Positions 42,170-52,153 are shown, counted from the first letter of the stretch. The stretch: 62,031 bases of DNA from Oribacterium sp. KHPX15 (GCF_900107835.1 NZ_FNRG01000025.1:1-62031), one strand, 5' to 3'. The notes: generated by a model from the sequence alone, not told the origin. Numbers and translations: made by a program.

Positions 42170-43555
42170 ATGAAAAAAAGCATTAACAAGATGGCTGCAT
42201 TACTCATGACAGCAGCTATGGTAAGTTCACTTGCAGCATGCGGAGGCAGCTCAACACCTGAGACAAACGCACCTGCTGATACAAAGGCAGCAGAGGCTAC
42301 AACAGCTGCAGCAGCCGATGGAGAGACAAAGGCAGCAGCTGATACATCAGATCTTGCAGGACAGTCGATCACCATCCTTAACTCAAAGGGTGAGATCCAG
42401 ACAGCTCTTGAGGAGCTTGCAGGAACATTTACAGAGGAGACAGGCATCAACCTTGAGGTTCTTGCATGCGGAGCAGGTGAGGTTCCTTATACTAAGGTTA
42501 CTTCCATGTACAGCTCAGGAACAGCACCAACCATGGCTATCCTTGATACAACAGACGTTATCGCACTTGGCGCTGAGTACGGACTTGACCTTACAGATCA
42601 GGACTGGAACCAGTATTGCGACAGCATGACAACAAAGATCGACGGTAAGGTTTACAGCTTCCCGTTCTGTGTTGAGGGTCGTGGAATCATTTACTCAAAG
42701 AAGTCAATCGAGGATGCTCTCGGTAAGGAATTTGATCCTGCATCCATCAACTCACTTGATTCCTTCAAGGCAATCTGTGAGGAGTTAAGAGCAGCAGGCA
42801 TGGAGAATCCTGTAGTTCTTTCAAAGGAAGACTGGTCACTCGGTGCTCACCAGCTCGGATATATCTATGATACAAACGACGGAACAACAGCAGGCGCTGA
42901 CAAGATCATGGCAGCTCTTAAGGATGGTTCTCAGAAGGTTGAGGATTATGAGCGTTTCAACCAGTTCATGGATACAATGGATGTGATCCTTGAGTACAAC
43001 TACAACAAGGAAGATCCGCTTGGCGCTAACTATGATGAGGATCCTATGCACCTTGTAGAGGGTGAGGCAGCTTTCTGGCCAAACGGTAACTGGGCTTGGC
43101 CAAACATCGAGACAGCAGGTGCTACAACAGATGATGCATATGGCTTTATCCCATTCGTTCTCGGAAATGATACAGCTGATTTTGCAAACACATCAATGCA
43201 GGCTTCACCTACAAAGCAGCTTATGGTTGATGCAAAGCAGTCAACACCTGAGCAGCAGGCAGCAGCTCTTGAGTTCATCAACTGGCTTGTAAACTCTGAG
43301 TCAGGACAGCACGGTCTTGTTGAGAAGCTTGCTCTTATCCCTGCTTGCTCAAACAACACAGTTGCTCCTCTTGATCCACTTAGCCGTGACATCGTTGCCA
43401 AGATGGCTGAAGGTCACACATATTCATCAAGCTTCGTAGCTCCTTCAGACCACTGGTCAGTAGTTGGTGCTATCATGCAGAAGTATGTAGCAGGTGAGAC
43501 AGACCGTGCAGGCGCAGCATCTGAGATCGATGCTTACTGGCAGGCACAGGCTTAA
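42170..43555 (+). CDS. ABC sugar importer, extracellular solute-binding lipoprotein
   Basis: This 461-residue family 1 binding protein is secreted and lipid-anchored at the lipobox LAAC (C24 or so). An Ala/Thr/Glu-rich linker comes before the binding domain (QSITILNSKGEIQTALEELAGTFTEETGINLEV). YSFPFCVEGRGIIYSKK and GEAAFWPNGNWAWP are typical of sugar-binding proteins. I chose ATG 42170 after GAGGAG; an upstream in-frame ATG at 42116 lies in the operator. It captures a sugar or oligosaccharide for the two permeases that follow. The ATPase gene is absent, so a shared MsmK-like ATPase elsewhere is likely. Confidence 0.92.
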   Translation: MKKSINKMAALLMTAAMVSSLAACGGSSTPETNAPADTKAAEATTAAAADGETKAAADTSDLAGQSITILNSKGEIQTALEELAGTFTEETGINLEVLACGAGEVPYTKVTSMYSSGTAPTMAILDTTDVIALGAEYGLDLTDQDWNQYCDSMTTKIDGKVYSFPFCVEGRGIIYSKKSIEDALGKEFDPASINSLDSFKAICEELRAAGMENPVVLSKEDWSLGAHQLGYIYDTNDGTTAGADKIMAALKDGSQKVEDYERFNQFMDTMDVILEYNYNKEDPLGANYDEDPMHLVEGEAAFWPNGNWAWPNIETAGATTDDAYGFIPFVLGNDTADFANTSMQASPTKQLMVDAKQSTPEQQAAALEFINWLVNSESGQHGLVEKLALIPACSNNTVAPLDPLSRDIVAKMAEGHTYSSSFVAPSDHWSVVGAIMQKYVAGETDRAGAASEIDAYWQAQA

Positions 43556-43690
43556 TTAAAAGATTAAGCAAAACCCATTTGAACACGGTTCTTCGGTCCG
43601 GGTCAAGGGTCGTATAGTATAAGTATAGTTCGTATACATTTAAACATAATTCAGGACATTATCTTCTTGCCGGAATCTTGAAAACAAGAC

Positions 43691-43740
43691 GGGATGTCAA
43701 GTATCCGCAGGAGCTATGGTTCTTATGGGTAGACATCCCG
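43691..43740 (+). promoter_or_regulatory. Stem-loop between binding-protein and permease genes
   Basis: CGGGATGTC (43691-43699) pairs with GACATCCCG (43732-43740) across a 32-nt loop. There is no U tract. Such hairpins often protect the abundant upstream binding-protein message. Confidence 0.45.
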
Positions 43741-43788
43741 GGATTAAAGAGGATATGTCCTGATTTTTTTGCAGAAAGGCAGATCAAT

Positions 43789-44679
43789 ATGAATTCTCTG
43801 GGCCGTACAACCGGTGATAAAATCAAAAGTTTTCTTATGTTCGCATTGCCAGGCACTTTCGTTTTCGTTTGTGTAGTTATCATTCCGTTCCTTTACGGAT
43901 TTTATCTCACATTCACAGACTGGAACGGAGTTGCAGCAGTAAAGAACCTTGTGGGATTTGATAACTATAAAGCACTCATGGCAGATAAGAATTTCTGGAA
44001 TTCCATGGCACTTACCCTTAAGTATGTGGTTTTTTCGGTTCTTCTTGTTAATGCTTTCGGATTTGTTTTTGCATACTTCCTTTCGGGAAGAATCAAAACT
44101 GGTCAGAATGTTTTCCGTGCCGGTTTCTTCACACCTAACCTTATCGGTGGTGTCGTTCTCGGATTTATCTGGCAGTTCGTTTTTTCACAGCTTCTTGTAA
44201 AGTTTGGTAAGAATCTCGGTATCGCCATCTTCTCAAAGTCATGGTTGTCCGATCCTACAAAGGCTTTCTGGGCACTGGTCATCGTTACTGTGTGGCAGCT
44301 CAGCGGTTATATGATGCTTATCTACATCGCCGGTTTCACAGGACTTTCTGAGGATGTACTTGAGGCTGCTTCCATTGACGGAGCTTACGGATGGGCAAAG
44401 ATGCGCCACATCGTTCTGCCTCTCATGGTACCTTCCTTCGTTATCTGTATATTCCTTACTCTTTCAAGAGCATTCATGGTTTACGACATTAACCTTACAT
44501 TGACGGGCGGTGAGCCTTACGGCAGTACCAAGCTTGTTGCAATGCACGTTTATGAGAAGGCGTTTACCGCAAGACAGTATGGTATCGGCCAGGCAGAGGC
44601 TGTATTCCTGTTCTTCGTGGTTGCACTGATCTCGGGACTTCAGGTTTATTTAGGTAAGAAGCAGGAGGTAGAAGCATAA
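43789..44679 (+). CDS. ABC sugar importer permease 1 (MalF/UgpA type)
   Basis: This 296-residue protein has six membrane segments. The N-terminus PGTFVFVCVVIIPFLYGFYLTFTDWNG is typical of the MalF/UgpA group. The ATPase-contact EAA loop reads EAASIDGAYGWAKMRHIVLPLM. I chose ATG 43789 (MNSLGRTTG) after AAAGG; the upstream extension from 43678 is part of the intergenic stem-loop and unlikely to be protein. It overlaps the next gene by one base, so translation is coupled. Confidence 0.9.
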   Translation: MNSLGRTTGDKIKSFLMFALPGTFVFVCVVIIPFLYGFYLTFTDWNGVAAVKNLVGFDNYKALMADKNFWNSMALTLKYVVFSVLLVNAFGFVFAYFLSGRIKTGQNVFRAGFFTPNLIGGVVLGFIWQFVFSQLLVKFGKNLGIAIFSKSWLSDPTKAFWALVIVTVWQLSGYMMLIYIAGFTGLSEDVLEAASIDGAYGWAKMRHIVLPLMVPSFVICIFLTLSRAFMVYDINLTLTGGEPYGSTKLVAMHVYEKAFTARQYGIGQAEAVFLFFVVALISGLQVYLGKKQEVEA

Positions 44680-45584
44680 TGGGCAATCAGAATAATGTTA
44701 CTTCCGAGAATATTTCATCTCAGCCTAAGGCTGCTGACAGAGTGGGCGGTATCAATAAGCTTATAAAGGATATACTTATTTATATCCTGCTTACTATCGG
44801 CGCACTGTTTTATCTTGTGCCTTTCTTCATGGTCATCATCAACTCCTTCAAGCAGAAGAAGGATATCATCAAGGCACCTATGGACATTATCGGTGCCAGC
44901 GGAATGAGCGTTGATAACTACGGAAAAGCATTTAAACAGATGGAGTTCATGAAGGCCTTCGGAAACTCACTTTTCATCACAGGCCTTTCAACCATTGCGG
45001 TTATTATCTTATCCTCCATGGTGGCTTACTACATTGTCCGTGCTAACACAAACCTTGCGAAGGTGATATTTGCACTGATGATCTCTTCAATGATCATCCC
45101 GTTCCAGTCAATCATGATACCTCTGGTATCAATTTATGGAGCAAACCTTAGTCTCCTTAACCATCGTTTATCACTTGTTTTCATGCACACCGGATTTGCA
45201 ATGAGTATGTCGGTGTTCATGTACGCAGGATTCCTGAAGAGTGGTGTTCCCAAGTCTCTGGAGGAGGCAGCATATATCGATGGCTGTACCAAGATGCAGA
45301 CCTTCAGAATGATAGTATTCCCGCTTCTTAAGCCCACAACTGCAACACTTGTTATCCTTAATGCGATGCAGTTCTGGAATGACTATCTGCTCCCGAGCCT
45401 GGTTCTCGGAAAGAAGCCTCTTTATACACTTCCGCTTTCAACCTACAGCTTCTACGGAACCTACAGCTCAGATTACGGCCTCATCATGGCGGCACTTGTA
45501 CTTACACTTCTTCCTATCCTTATCCTGTACTTCTTCTTACAGAAGCAGATCATTGCAGGTATGGTTGCCGGTGCGGTTAAGTAA
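44679..45584 (+). CDS. ABC sugar importer permease 2 (MalG/UgpE type)
   Basis: This 301-residue protein has six membrane segments. The early PFFMVIINSFKQKKDI and the EAA loop EAAYIDGCTKMQTFRMIVFPLLKP are family hallmarks. It ends IIAGMVAGAVK, the usual C-terminus of MalG-type permeases. It forms the channel with the preceding permease. A terminator follows, and then the LacI-family regulator. Confidence 0.92.
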   Translation: MGNQNNVTSENISSQPKAADRVGGINKLIKDILIYILLTIGALFYLVPFFMVIINSFKQKKDIIKAPMDIIGASGMSVDNYGKAFKQMEFMKAFGNSLFITGLSTIAVIILSSMVAYYIVRANTNLAKVIFALMISSMIIPFQSIMIPLVSIYGANLSLLNHRLSLVFMHTGFAMSMSVFMYAGFLKSGVPKSLEEAAYIDGCTKMQTFRMIVFPLLKPTTATLVILNAMQFWNDYLLPSLVLGKKPLYTLPLSTYSFYGTYSSDYGLIMAALVLTLLPILILYFFLQKQIIAGMVAGAVK

Positions 45585-45629
45585 CACAGATATATTGCTG
45601 GGAAAAATATAAAATTTTAGTATAATAAG

Positions 45630-45660
45630 AGCCGGGCGATGTATCTGCCCGGCTTTTTTT
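45630..45660 (+). terminator. Terminator after the importer operon
   Basis: AGCCGGGC/GCCCGGCT stem, 9-nt loop, TTTTTTT tail. Confidence 0.88.
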
Positions 45661-45686
45661 AAATCAATTTTACAAAGGAAAATGAC

Positions 45687-46667
45687 ATGGCAACTACATT
45701 AAAGGACGTGGCTAAAGAAGCCGGACTGGCAGTTGAGACTGTTTCGAGAGTTCTCAACAACAGGGGCTATATAAGCGAGAAGACAAGAAAAAAAGTATAT
45801 GACTCCATGGAGAAGCTGGGCTACAGACCGAACATGGTTGCCCGGACCCTTTCCAAAGGAAGATCCGACGCCATTGCGGTTATCGTGCCCAATATGATGC
45901 ATCCGTACTTTTCACAGATGCTTGGAGAGATAGAACGTTTTGCTGCCGAAAGGCAGTTTCAGGTATATGTCAGCAGCTCTTCAGGAGATGCTCAGAAAGA
46001 GAAGAGCGTCCTTGAGCTTTGCGAGAACAGCCTGGTTGCGGGAGTTCTAATATTCAGTAATCAGGTAAAGCCGGAGACTCTGAAAAAATTCGATCTTCCC
46101 ATCATCACCATAGAGCGTTTTATCGAAGGCGGTACAGGCTGCGTTCTTTGCGATAACTATAAGGGAGGTCAGCTTGCGGCCGAGGAGCTGATCAACAAAG
46201 GCTGCAGAAACCTGGTCATGCTGGGAAGTGTCAGACTTCGTAAGATGCCTGCGGATATCCGTGAGGACGGCTTTATGGATGTCTGCCGCAAAAAAGGTGT
46301 TAATGCCAGAGTCCTCAACAGTAATTTTGAAGAATTCAAGGAAATGGAATACCATGAGAGTATCCTGAAGACTCTTACCGAGTTCCCTGAAACTGACGGT
46401 ATTTTCTGCAGTTCCGATCTTATCGCGGCTCAGGCACTGCAGGTGGCAGCCAAGCTTGGACGGAGGGTTCCGGAGGATCTGAAGATCATAGGTTTCGATG
46501 ATACAGCGATCTCCAGACTGACAACTCCTCAGATAACTACCATCCATCAGCCTATGAGTGAGATGGCGAAGCTTGCTTTTGACATGATCATCGATACCAT
46601 TGAGCATAGAGAGGTCCAGGAGCGTAATGTTCTTGACGTAAAGTTGGTGGTACGAGGCACCACCTAA
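45687..46667 (+). CDS. LacI-family transcriptional regulator
   Basis: This 326-residue protein has the N-terminal helix-turn-helix TLKDVAKEAGLAVETVSRVLN with the hinge helix NMVARTLSKGRSD. The periplasmic-binding-like sensor domain contains VIVPNMMHPYFSQML, GFDDTAISRLTTPQITTIHQP and DVKLVVRGTT. It probably binds the TGTCAAGCGGTTGACA-type sites at 38989 and 42106 and responds to the sugar imported or made by this locus. AAGGAAAA precedes the ATG. Confidence 0.92.
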   Translation: MATTLKDVAKEAGLAVETVSRVLNNRGYISEKTRKKVYDSMEKLGYRPNMVARTLSKGRSDAIAVIVPNMMHPYFSQMLGEIERFAAERQFQVYVSSSSGDAQKEKSVLELCENSLVAGVLIFSNQVKPETLKKFDLPIITIERFIEGGTGCVLCDNYKGGQLAAEELINKGCRNLVMLGSVRLRKMPADIREDGFMDVCRKKGVNARVLNSNFEEFKEMEYHESILKTLTEFPETDGIFCSSDLIAAQALQVAAKLGRRVPEDLKIIGFDDTAISRLTTPQITTIHQPMSEMAKLAFDMIIDTIEHREVQERNVLDVKLVVRGTT

Positions 46668-46672
46668 GGACG

Positions 46673-46706
46673 GGCCGGAGGGCATCCAAATGGATGCCCT
46701 CCGGCC
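46673..46706. terminator. Hairpin after the LacI-family gene
   Basis: A perfect 15 bp stem GGCCGGAGGGCATCC with AAAT loop. No U tract follows on the plus strand. The GAGGGCATCC core equals that in the ends of the fold-back element at 29284-29504. Confidence 0.6.
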
Positions 46707-46783
46707 TCTATGAAAAAAAACTTTAAAAATAAATGGATATATCTTATACTATTGTAGATTATGGTATTTGATAGGAGATTTTA

Positions 46784-47788
46784 ATGTTTTCATTGATTTC
46801 AAACGATATCGGAATTGATCTTGGTACTTCAAGCGTGCTTGTGTATATCAAGGGCAGAGGTGTGGTTCTCAAGGAGCCGGCTGTCGTTGCTGTCAATAAA
46901 GACACCGGCAAGGTTATGGCTTATGGTGAGGATGCCCGTCTGATGCTTGGAAGAACACCTGAGAACATAGCGGCTGTTCGTCCGTTGAGACAGGGTGTTA
47001 TTTCAGACTATACATTAACAGAGCAGATGCTCAGGCACTTCATTGATAAGGCTGTGGGCAGACGTACTTTGCGTAAGCCCCGTGTATCGGTTTGTATCCC
47101 TTCCGGCGCAACAGAGGTTGAGAGGAAGGCGGTCGAGGATGCTACCTATCATGCAGGAGCAAGAGAGGTTACCATCATTGAGGAGCCTGTGGCTGCAGCC
47201 ATAGGTGCCGGTATAGACATTAGCAGACCTCAGGGCAATATGATCATCGATATCGGTGGAGGCACTTCCGATATAGCAGTTATCGCTCTTGACGGACCGG
47301 TTGTTTCTGAGTCCGTTAAGGTGGCAGGTGATGATTTCGATGAAGCCATCATCAGATATATGCGTAAGAAGCACAATCTTCTTATAGGAGAGAGAACGGC
47401 GGAGGATATCAAGGTCAATATCGGCTGCGCAAGCAAGAGACCTGAGAATATCACTATGGAAGTGAGGGGACGTAACCTGGTTACGGCACTTCCAAAGACT
47501 GTGGTAGTCAGCTCTGACGAGATCATGGATGCGCTTCTGGAGCCGGCGACCATGATTGTAAATGCTGTACATAATGTTCTGGAGCGTACGCCTCCCGAGC
47601 TTGCAGCTGATATATATGAGAGAGGCATCGTAATGACGGGCGGAGGGGCTCTGCTTTACGGTCTTGACAAGCTTATGCAGGAGAAGACAGGAATTAACTG
47701 TGTACTTGCTGAGGATCCTCTCACTGCTGTCGCTATCGGAACAGGTAAGTTTATCGATATTGCAAACAGCGACGATGATGATCTTTAA
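46784..47788 (+). CDS. mreB: MreB/Mbl-family cell-shape actin
   Basis: This 334-residue bacterial actin polymerises under the membrane and guides wall synthesis. Phosphate 1 motif DIGIDLGTSSVLVY, phosphate 2 DIGGGTSDIAVIAL, IIEEPVAAAIGAG and the adenosine motif MTGGGALLYGLD are intact. There are no mreC or mreD genes beside it, so it may be a stand-alone paralogue such as Mbl or MreBH. GATAGGAGA precedes the ATG, and a terminator follows. Confidence 0.94.
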   Translation: MFSLISNDIGIDLGTSSVLVYIKGRGVVLKEPAVVAVNKDTGKVMAYGEDARLMLGRTPENIAAVRPLRQGVISDYTLTEQMLRHFIDKAVGRRTLRKPRVSVCIPSGATEVERKAVEDATYHAGAREVTIIEEPVAAAIGAGIDISRPQGNMIIDIGGGTSDIAVIALDGPVVSESVKVAGDDFDEAIIRYMRKKHNLLIGERTAEDIKVNIGCASKRPENITMEVRGRNLVTALPKTVVVSSDEIMDALLEPATMIVNAVHNVLERTPPELAADIYERGIVMTGGGALLYGLDKLMQEKTGINCVLAEDPLTAVAIGTGKFIDIANSDDDDL

Positions 47789-47875
47789 TACTGATGGAAA
47801 TGATGTGCAGCTCACATTTTCTGAGAGTTGATCGTTAAATGCAGAAGTAAAAGGATTGTAAACATGATATATTCT

Positions 47876-47910
47876 AGGGGTAGCCTTCAGGGGCTGCCCT
47901 TTTTATATTA
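47876..47910 (+). terminator. Terminator after mreB
   Basis: AGGGGTAGCC pairs with GGCTGCCCT (one wobble), tail TTTTTATATT. Confidence 0.75.
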
Positions 47911-48009
47911 AAATAATGAAAATGCAGAAAAAGCTTTACACATCCGCGGGCTTTCCGAAGTCTATGCTGGATAGTGAATATTTCGGAATATTAAAGAAGG
48001 AATTTAGAA

Positions 48010-50331
48010 TTGGATTTTTTTGAGGGATATATAGACCATATTATATATAGAAGTGATTCCACCGGCTACACGGTTATGGTCGGAGTCATGAAGGGTAAGG
48101 ACTACACCCTGGTGGGTACGGTTCCCGGGATAGAAGCCGGTGAAAATATCAAGGCCGACGGTCATGAAACCACCCACCAGATTTACGGTACCCAGTTTGT
48201 TATCGATAAATACCAGGTGGTGGCTCCCGAGACCGCTGAGGCTGTGGAAAGGTATCTCGGTTCCGGAGCCATAAAGGGTATAGGTGCCGCCATGGCTGCC
48301 CGCATTGTAAAGAAATTCGGTGACGATACCATGCGCATCATCCAGGAGGAGCCGGAGAGACTGGCTGAAGTCAAAGGCATTTCCAAAAACAAGGCTGTGG
48401 ATATAGCGGCTTCCGTGAATTCCAAAAGAGATATGCAGGATGCGGTAATGTTTCTGCAGCAGTATGGCATTTCCATCAATATGGCGGGAAAAATCTACTC
48501 ACATTACGGAAATGAAATGTACGATATCATCCGGGATAATCCCTATAAGCTTGCCGAGGATATCGAAGGCATTGGCTTCCGCACCTGTGATGAGATTGCT
48601 CAGAATGCCGGTATAAAGGCGGATTCCGATTTTCGTATCGAGTCCGGTATTCAGTATGCCCTTTCCATGGCTGAGGGAAACGGACATTGCTATCTGCCGC
48701 TGCCTGAGCTTTTGCAGGCATCCGAGGTGCTTCTCAATATCACCATACATGAAATTAATCATTACCTTATAGACCTTCAGATGCAGGGGAAGGTCATAGT
48801 GAAAAATGCTGCGAAAAAGATGACTCTCGATGATTTTCTTTCGGAGAGCGGAAGCGGGGATGTGGTTTACAATGCTGACGACAGGAACACAGACCCGGAT
48901 ACCAGAGTCTACAGAGCATCTTTATATTATACAGAGCTTCAGGTGGCAACGAAGCTTCAGGAGTTAAATATCGAAGGCGCAGAAGAACCGGATGAGGAAC
49001 TGGAAGAGATAATAGACGAAATAACCGAAAAAGAAGGTATAGAGCTTGATGACCTCCAGAGAAAGGCTGTTTCCATTGCGGTTAATTCAGGACTTCTGGT
49101 CATTACGGGAGGTCCCGGTACGGGAAAAACCACTACCATCAATACCATCATAAGAGTTTATGCCGAGAAGGGTAAAACCATACTTCTGGCTGCCCCCACA
49201 GGCAGAGCCGCAAAGAGGATGTCGGAATCCACTGGCTGGCCTGCCTCCACCATTCACAGACTTCTGGAGTATCAGGGAAGACCTGAGGAGGATGACAAGG
49301 AAGGACTTGAGCAGGTAAGAGGTCATTTTGAAAGAGACGATCTGAATCCTTTGGAGTGTGATGTGGTAATCATTGATGAGATGTCCATGGTGGATATATT
49401 TCTCATGAATTCGCTTCTTAAAGCTATACACAAGGGCACCAGGCTTATCATGGTAGGTGACGCTAATCAGCTGCCTTCCGTGGGGGCAGGAAATGTTCTG
49501 AGAGACATCATTAGCTCAGGCTGCATACGTACGGTGAAGCTTAATCATATTTTCAGACAGGCTGCAGAGTCCGACATAGTTGTTAACGCCCATAAGATCA
49601 ACGAAGGCGCAAAGGTGGATCTCGGCAAAAAATCAAAGGATTTCCTGTTTATAAGGAATCAGAATCCGGATCAGATATTCAGCTCCATCACGGCACTTGT
49701 GACGGACAAGCTTCCGGGGTATCTCGGCGTGGAACCTCTTGAGATTCAGATCATGACGCCTCAGAGAAAAGGCGCTCTCGGAGTTGAGAGACTTAACCAG
49801 CTCCTTCAGGAAAAGCTTAACCCCAAGGATGGAAAGAAACCGGAGAAGGAAATAAACGGTACCCTGTTCCGCCTTGGAGACAAGGTCATGCAGGTAAAGA
49901 ATGACTACAACCTCATTTGGGAAATCAAGGGCAGATTCGGTATCCCCATCGAAAAGGGAGAGGGTGTGTTCAACGGAGACATTGGCACAATAACAGAGAT
50001 CAATAATTTTGCCCAGACCCTTACGGTTCAGTTTGACGACAGATTTGTTGAATATGAGTTCAAACAGTGCGACAGCCTCGATCTGGCCTATGCCATAACC
50101 ATACATAAGTCCCAGGGGTCGGAGTATCCGGCGGTGGTCATCCCCATGTACCAGGGCCCGCAAATGCTTATGAACCGCAATCTTCTTTACACTGCAGTCA
50201 CCAGAGCCAAGAGGTGCGTGTGCCTCGTGGGAAACCCGCAGATATTTGAGCAGATGATAAACAATGAATCCGAGGCAAGGCGATATTCGTCCCTGAAGGA
50301 GAGGCTGCAGGAGATAAAGGATGCAGGGTGA
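48010..50331 (+). CDS. recD2: RecD2-type ATP-dependent DNA helicase
   Basis: This 773-residue superfamily 1B helicase works without RecBC in Firmicutes, in repair and replication. The N-terminal domain has DFFEGYIDHIIYRSDSTGYTV and helix-hairpin-helix repeats (GAIKGIGAAMAARIVKKFG, LAEVKGISKNKA). The motor has Walker A GGPGTGKTTTIN, Walker B VVIIDEMSMVD, MVGDANQLPSVGAG and the late YAITIHKSQGSEYPAVVIP. It starts at TTG 48010 after AAGGA. It overlaps the comF frame by 11 nt. Confidence 0.94.
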   Translation: MDFFEGYIDHIIYRSDSTGYTVMVGVMKGKDYTLVGTVPGIEAGENIKADGHETTHQIYGTQFVIDKYQVVAPETAEAVERYLGSGAIKGIGAAMAARIVKKFGDDTMRIIQEEPERLAEVKGISKNKAVDIAASVNSKRDMQDAVMFLQQYGISINMAGKIYSHYGNEMYDIIRDNPYKLAEDIEGIGFRTCDEIAQNAGIKADSDFRIESGIQYALSMAEGNGHCYLPLPELLQASEVLLNITIHEINHYLIDLQMQGKVIVKNAAKKMTLDDFLSESGSGDVVYNADDRNTDPDTRVYRASLYYTELQVATKLQELNIEGAEEPDEELEEIIDEITEKEGIELDDLQRKAVSIAVNSGLLVITGGPGTGKTTTINTIIRVYAEKGKTILLAAPTGRAAKRMSESTGWPASTIHRLLEYQGRPEEDDKEGLEQVRGHFERDDLNPLECDVVIIDEMSMVDIFLMNSLLKAIHKGTRLIMVGDANQLPSVGAGNVLRDIISSGCIRTVKLNHIFRQAAESDIVVNAHKINEGAKVDLGKKSKDFLFIRNQNPDQIFSSITALVTDKLPGYLGVEPLEIQIMTPQRKGALGVERLNQLLQEKLNPKDGKKPEKEINGTLFRLGDKVMQVKNDYNLIWEIKGRFGIPIEKGEGVFNGDIGTITEINNFAQTLTVQFDDRFVEYEFKQCDSLDLAYAITIHKSQGSEYPAVVIPMYQGPQMLMNRNLLYTAVTRAKRCVCLVGNPQIFEQMINNESEARRYSSLKERLQEIKDAG

Positions 50332-51196
50332 TGTTGTTAAAATGCGAGGAGGTTCAGAGGAGGCATCCTTAAGGAGTGGGGCCGGTGAATATGGTTTCTC
50401 TGAGGAATCTCGTATGTTTGATGGAGAAAGATACAGTTCAATGAAAATTCGATCAGGGAAGGGCTATGGTCAACGGGTTTCAGAGAGAGTGAGAGCCGCG
50501 ATGACTGAGCTTTTATTCCCGAGAAAGTGTCCTATCTGTGAGGATATAGTGTCACCCAGGGGAGAACTTATATGTCCGGAGTGTGTCGGTCATATTCACT
50601 TCATCACAGAGCCTGTTTGCAAGGTCTGCGGCAGAGAGATCGTGTCGGAAGAGGAGGAGCTTTGCAGCAACTGCAAGCGCCACCGATTTAGTTTTGAGTA
50701 CGGCTATGCCCTCATGAGTTACAGCGATGAGGTTGCTCATTCCATCACTAGAATAAAATATACCGGTGCAAGGGAGTTTCTTGATTATTATGGAAAGAAA
50801 GCGGCTGAGCTTTACGGAGACAGGATAAAGCAGATGGGGGTGGATGCCATCGTGCCTATTCCGGTACATAAGTCGAGACTCAGGAAGAGAGGCTACAACC
50901 AGGCAGCAGTTCTTGCAGAGGTTATGGGGAAAGCTCTGGGAATACCAGTCTATGAGGAAGCCCTGAACAGAAATAAAAAGACCGCAGCACTAAAGGAACT
51001 TAATGCTGCGGAAAGACTTAAAAATCTGACGAGTGCATTTTATTCGGGCTTTATTCCCTCGGACCTGCACTCGGTATTGATAGTAGATGACATTTTCACC
51101 ACCGGCGCAACCCTTGAGGCCGCCAGCCGCTGCCTGAAAGCCGCCGGCGTGGAAAGGATATATTGCTTCGCTCTGGCCATAAAGGCGGATGGATAA
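50321..51196 (+). CDS. comF: ComF-family phosphoribosyltransferase-like protein
   Basis: This protein of up to 291 residues is associated with DNA uptake (competence) in transformable bacteria. A four-cysteine zinc motif comes first (CPICEDI..ICPEC, CKVCGRE..LCSNC). The phosphoribosyltransferase domain follows with IVPIPVHKSRLRKRGYNQA and the PRPP loop VLIVDDIFTTGATLE. The start is uncertain: ATG 50321 has AGGAG at 7 nt and overlaps recD2, ATG 50414 has GAGGA at 7 nt, and the conserved part begins only at ATG 50501 (about 231 residues, the usual length). The first 60 residues are not family-like. Confidence 0.88.
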   Translation: MQGDVVKMRGGSEEASLRSGAGEYGFSEESRMFDGERYSSMKIRSGKGYGQRVSERVRAAMTELLFPRKCPICEDIVSPRGELICPECVGHIHFITEPVCKVCGREIVSEEEELCSNCKRHRFSFEYGYALMSYSDEVAHSITRIKYTGAREFLDYYGKKAAELYGDRIKQMGVDAIVPIPVHKSRLRKRGYNQAAVLAEVMGKALGIPVYEEALNRNKKTAALKELNAAERLKNLTSAFYSGFIPSDLHSVLIVDDIFTTGATLEAASRCLKAAGVERIYCFALAIKADG

Positions 51197-51201
51197 AAAT
51201 A

Positions 51202-51228
51202 AAGCTGCTCCTTTGTCAGGGGCAGCTT
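51202..51228. terminator. Bidirectional terminator between comF and the LysR gene
   Basis: AAGCTGC(t)CCT pairs with AGG(g)GCAGCTT, with A/T-rich flanks on both sides. The genes converge here. Confidence 0.78.
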
Positions 51229-51244
51229 AAATATTTTTATAGAT

Positions 51245-52153
51245 TTACCCTTCTGTCCAGTAGTCCCTTGCGAGATCAATGAGGTTTCGCATAGGCTCTG
51301 ACAGGTACTTGTCTTTGCGGTATACGGCGTAGGCGTTCATCACAGGGTGGGTCTTCAGCTTTATGAGACGCACATCATCCGGAATCTCAACGTGATGTGA
51401 AGCTCCGATAAGAGCGGCACATTCATCCGCTGCCACAAGAGCAAGCTCATAGTTTATACCCTCGGCGTCCATATATACATCAGGCTCAAAACCTGCCTGC
51501 TCAAATACCATTTCGGAAACATAACGCTCGGTTGAGTCCTTTGGTCCGAGGAAGAAAGGAACATCCTTGAACTTCTGGATATCGATAACCTCTGTGCCGT
51601 CCTCTTCGGTTTCGATTTCATTTACCAGAGGATTTGATGAAGCAACGGCCAGAACCATTTCCACATGGCTTAAGAACTCATACTGAAGACGGTAGTTCTG
51701 CTTGTCACCCATGAGGATGATACCGAGATCGATGGTACCGTTCTTTACCAGCTCCTGGGCCTTCAAGCCCTTCATGATATTAAGCTGGAGCTTAACTGTA
51801 GGATTCTGCTTATGGAACTGACGGTAAATGGAAGTCATCATATAATCGGCTTCGACACCTGCCGCTCCGACGGCGATTTCTTCATTATGAAGCTTTGCAA
51901 TGTCGGAGATCCTTGAGTAACAGTCCTTCTTCATGGCTATCATCTTCCGGGCGGTGTCAACATAAATCTTGCCGGCTTCGGTGATGGCCCATTCATTTCC
52001 TCTTCTATAGAAGAGTTTGGTTCCGAGCTCCTTCTCAAGATTTAGAAGCTGCAGATTAAGGGCGGGCTGGGAAATAAAAAGCTTGTCTGCGGCGCGGGTA
52101 ATGTTTTTTTCCTCTGCTATACGTATGATATTTTCAATTCGACGTAGATCCAT
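51245..52153 (-). CDS. LysR-family transcriptional regulator
   Basis: This 302-residue protein has the N-terminal winged helix MDLRRIENIIRIAEEKNITRAADKLFISQPALNLQL, the standard LysR HTH. A two-lobed effector domain follows (VGAAGVEADYMMTSIYRQF..). AGGAAGG precedes the ATG. It diverges from the rpmG-secE-nusG genes, whose functions do not suggest a target, and no metabolic gene adjoins it. The effector and regulon are unknown. Confidence 0.92.
   Translation of the reverse strand: MDLRRIENIIRIAEEKNITRAADKLFISQPALNLQLLNLEKELGTKLFYRRGNEWAITEAGKIYVDTARKMIAMKKDCYSRISDIAKLHNEEIAVGAAGVEADYMMTSIYRQFHKQNPTVKLQLNIMKGLKAQELVKNGTIDLGIILMGDKQNYRLQYEFLSHVEMVLAVASSNPLVNEIETEEDGTEVIDIQKFKDVPFFLGPKDSTERYVSEMVFEQAGFEPDVYMDAEGINYELALVAADECAALIGASHHVEIPDDVRLIKLKTHPVMNAYAVYRKDKYLSEPMRNLIDLARDYWTEG

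Noticed and set aside
47015-47815. 266-codon minus-strand open frame opposite mreB
   Set aside because: It lies wholly antisense to a conserved gene, and its protein is low in family-like features. It is a codon-bias shadow.
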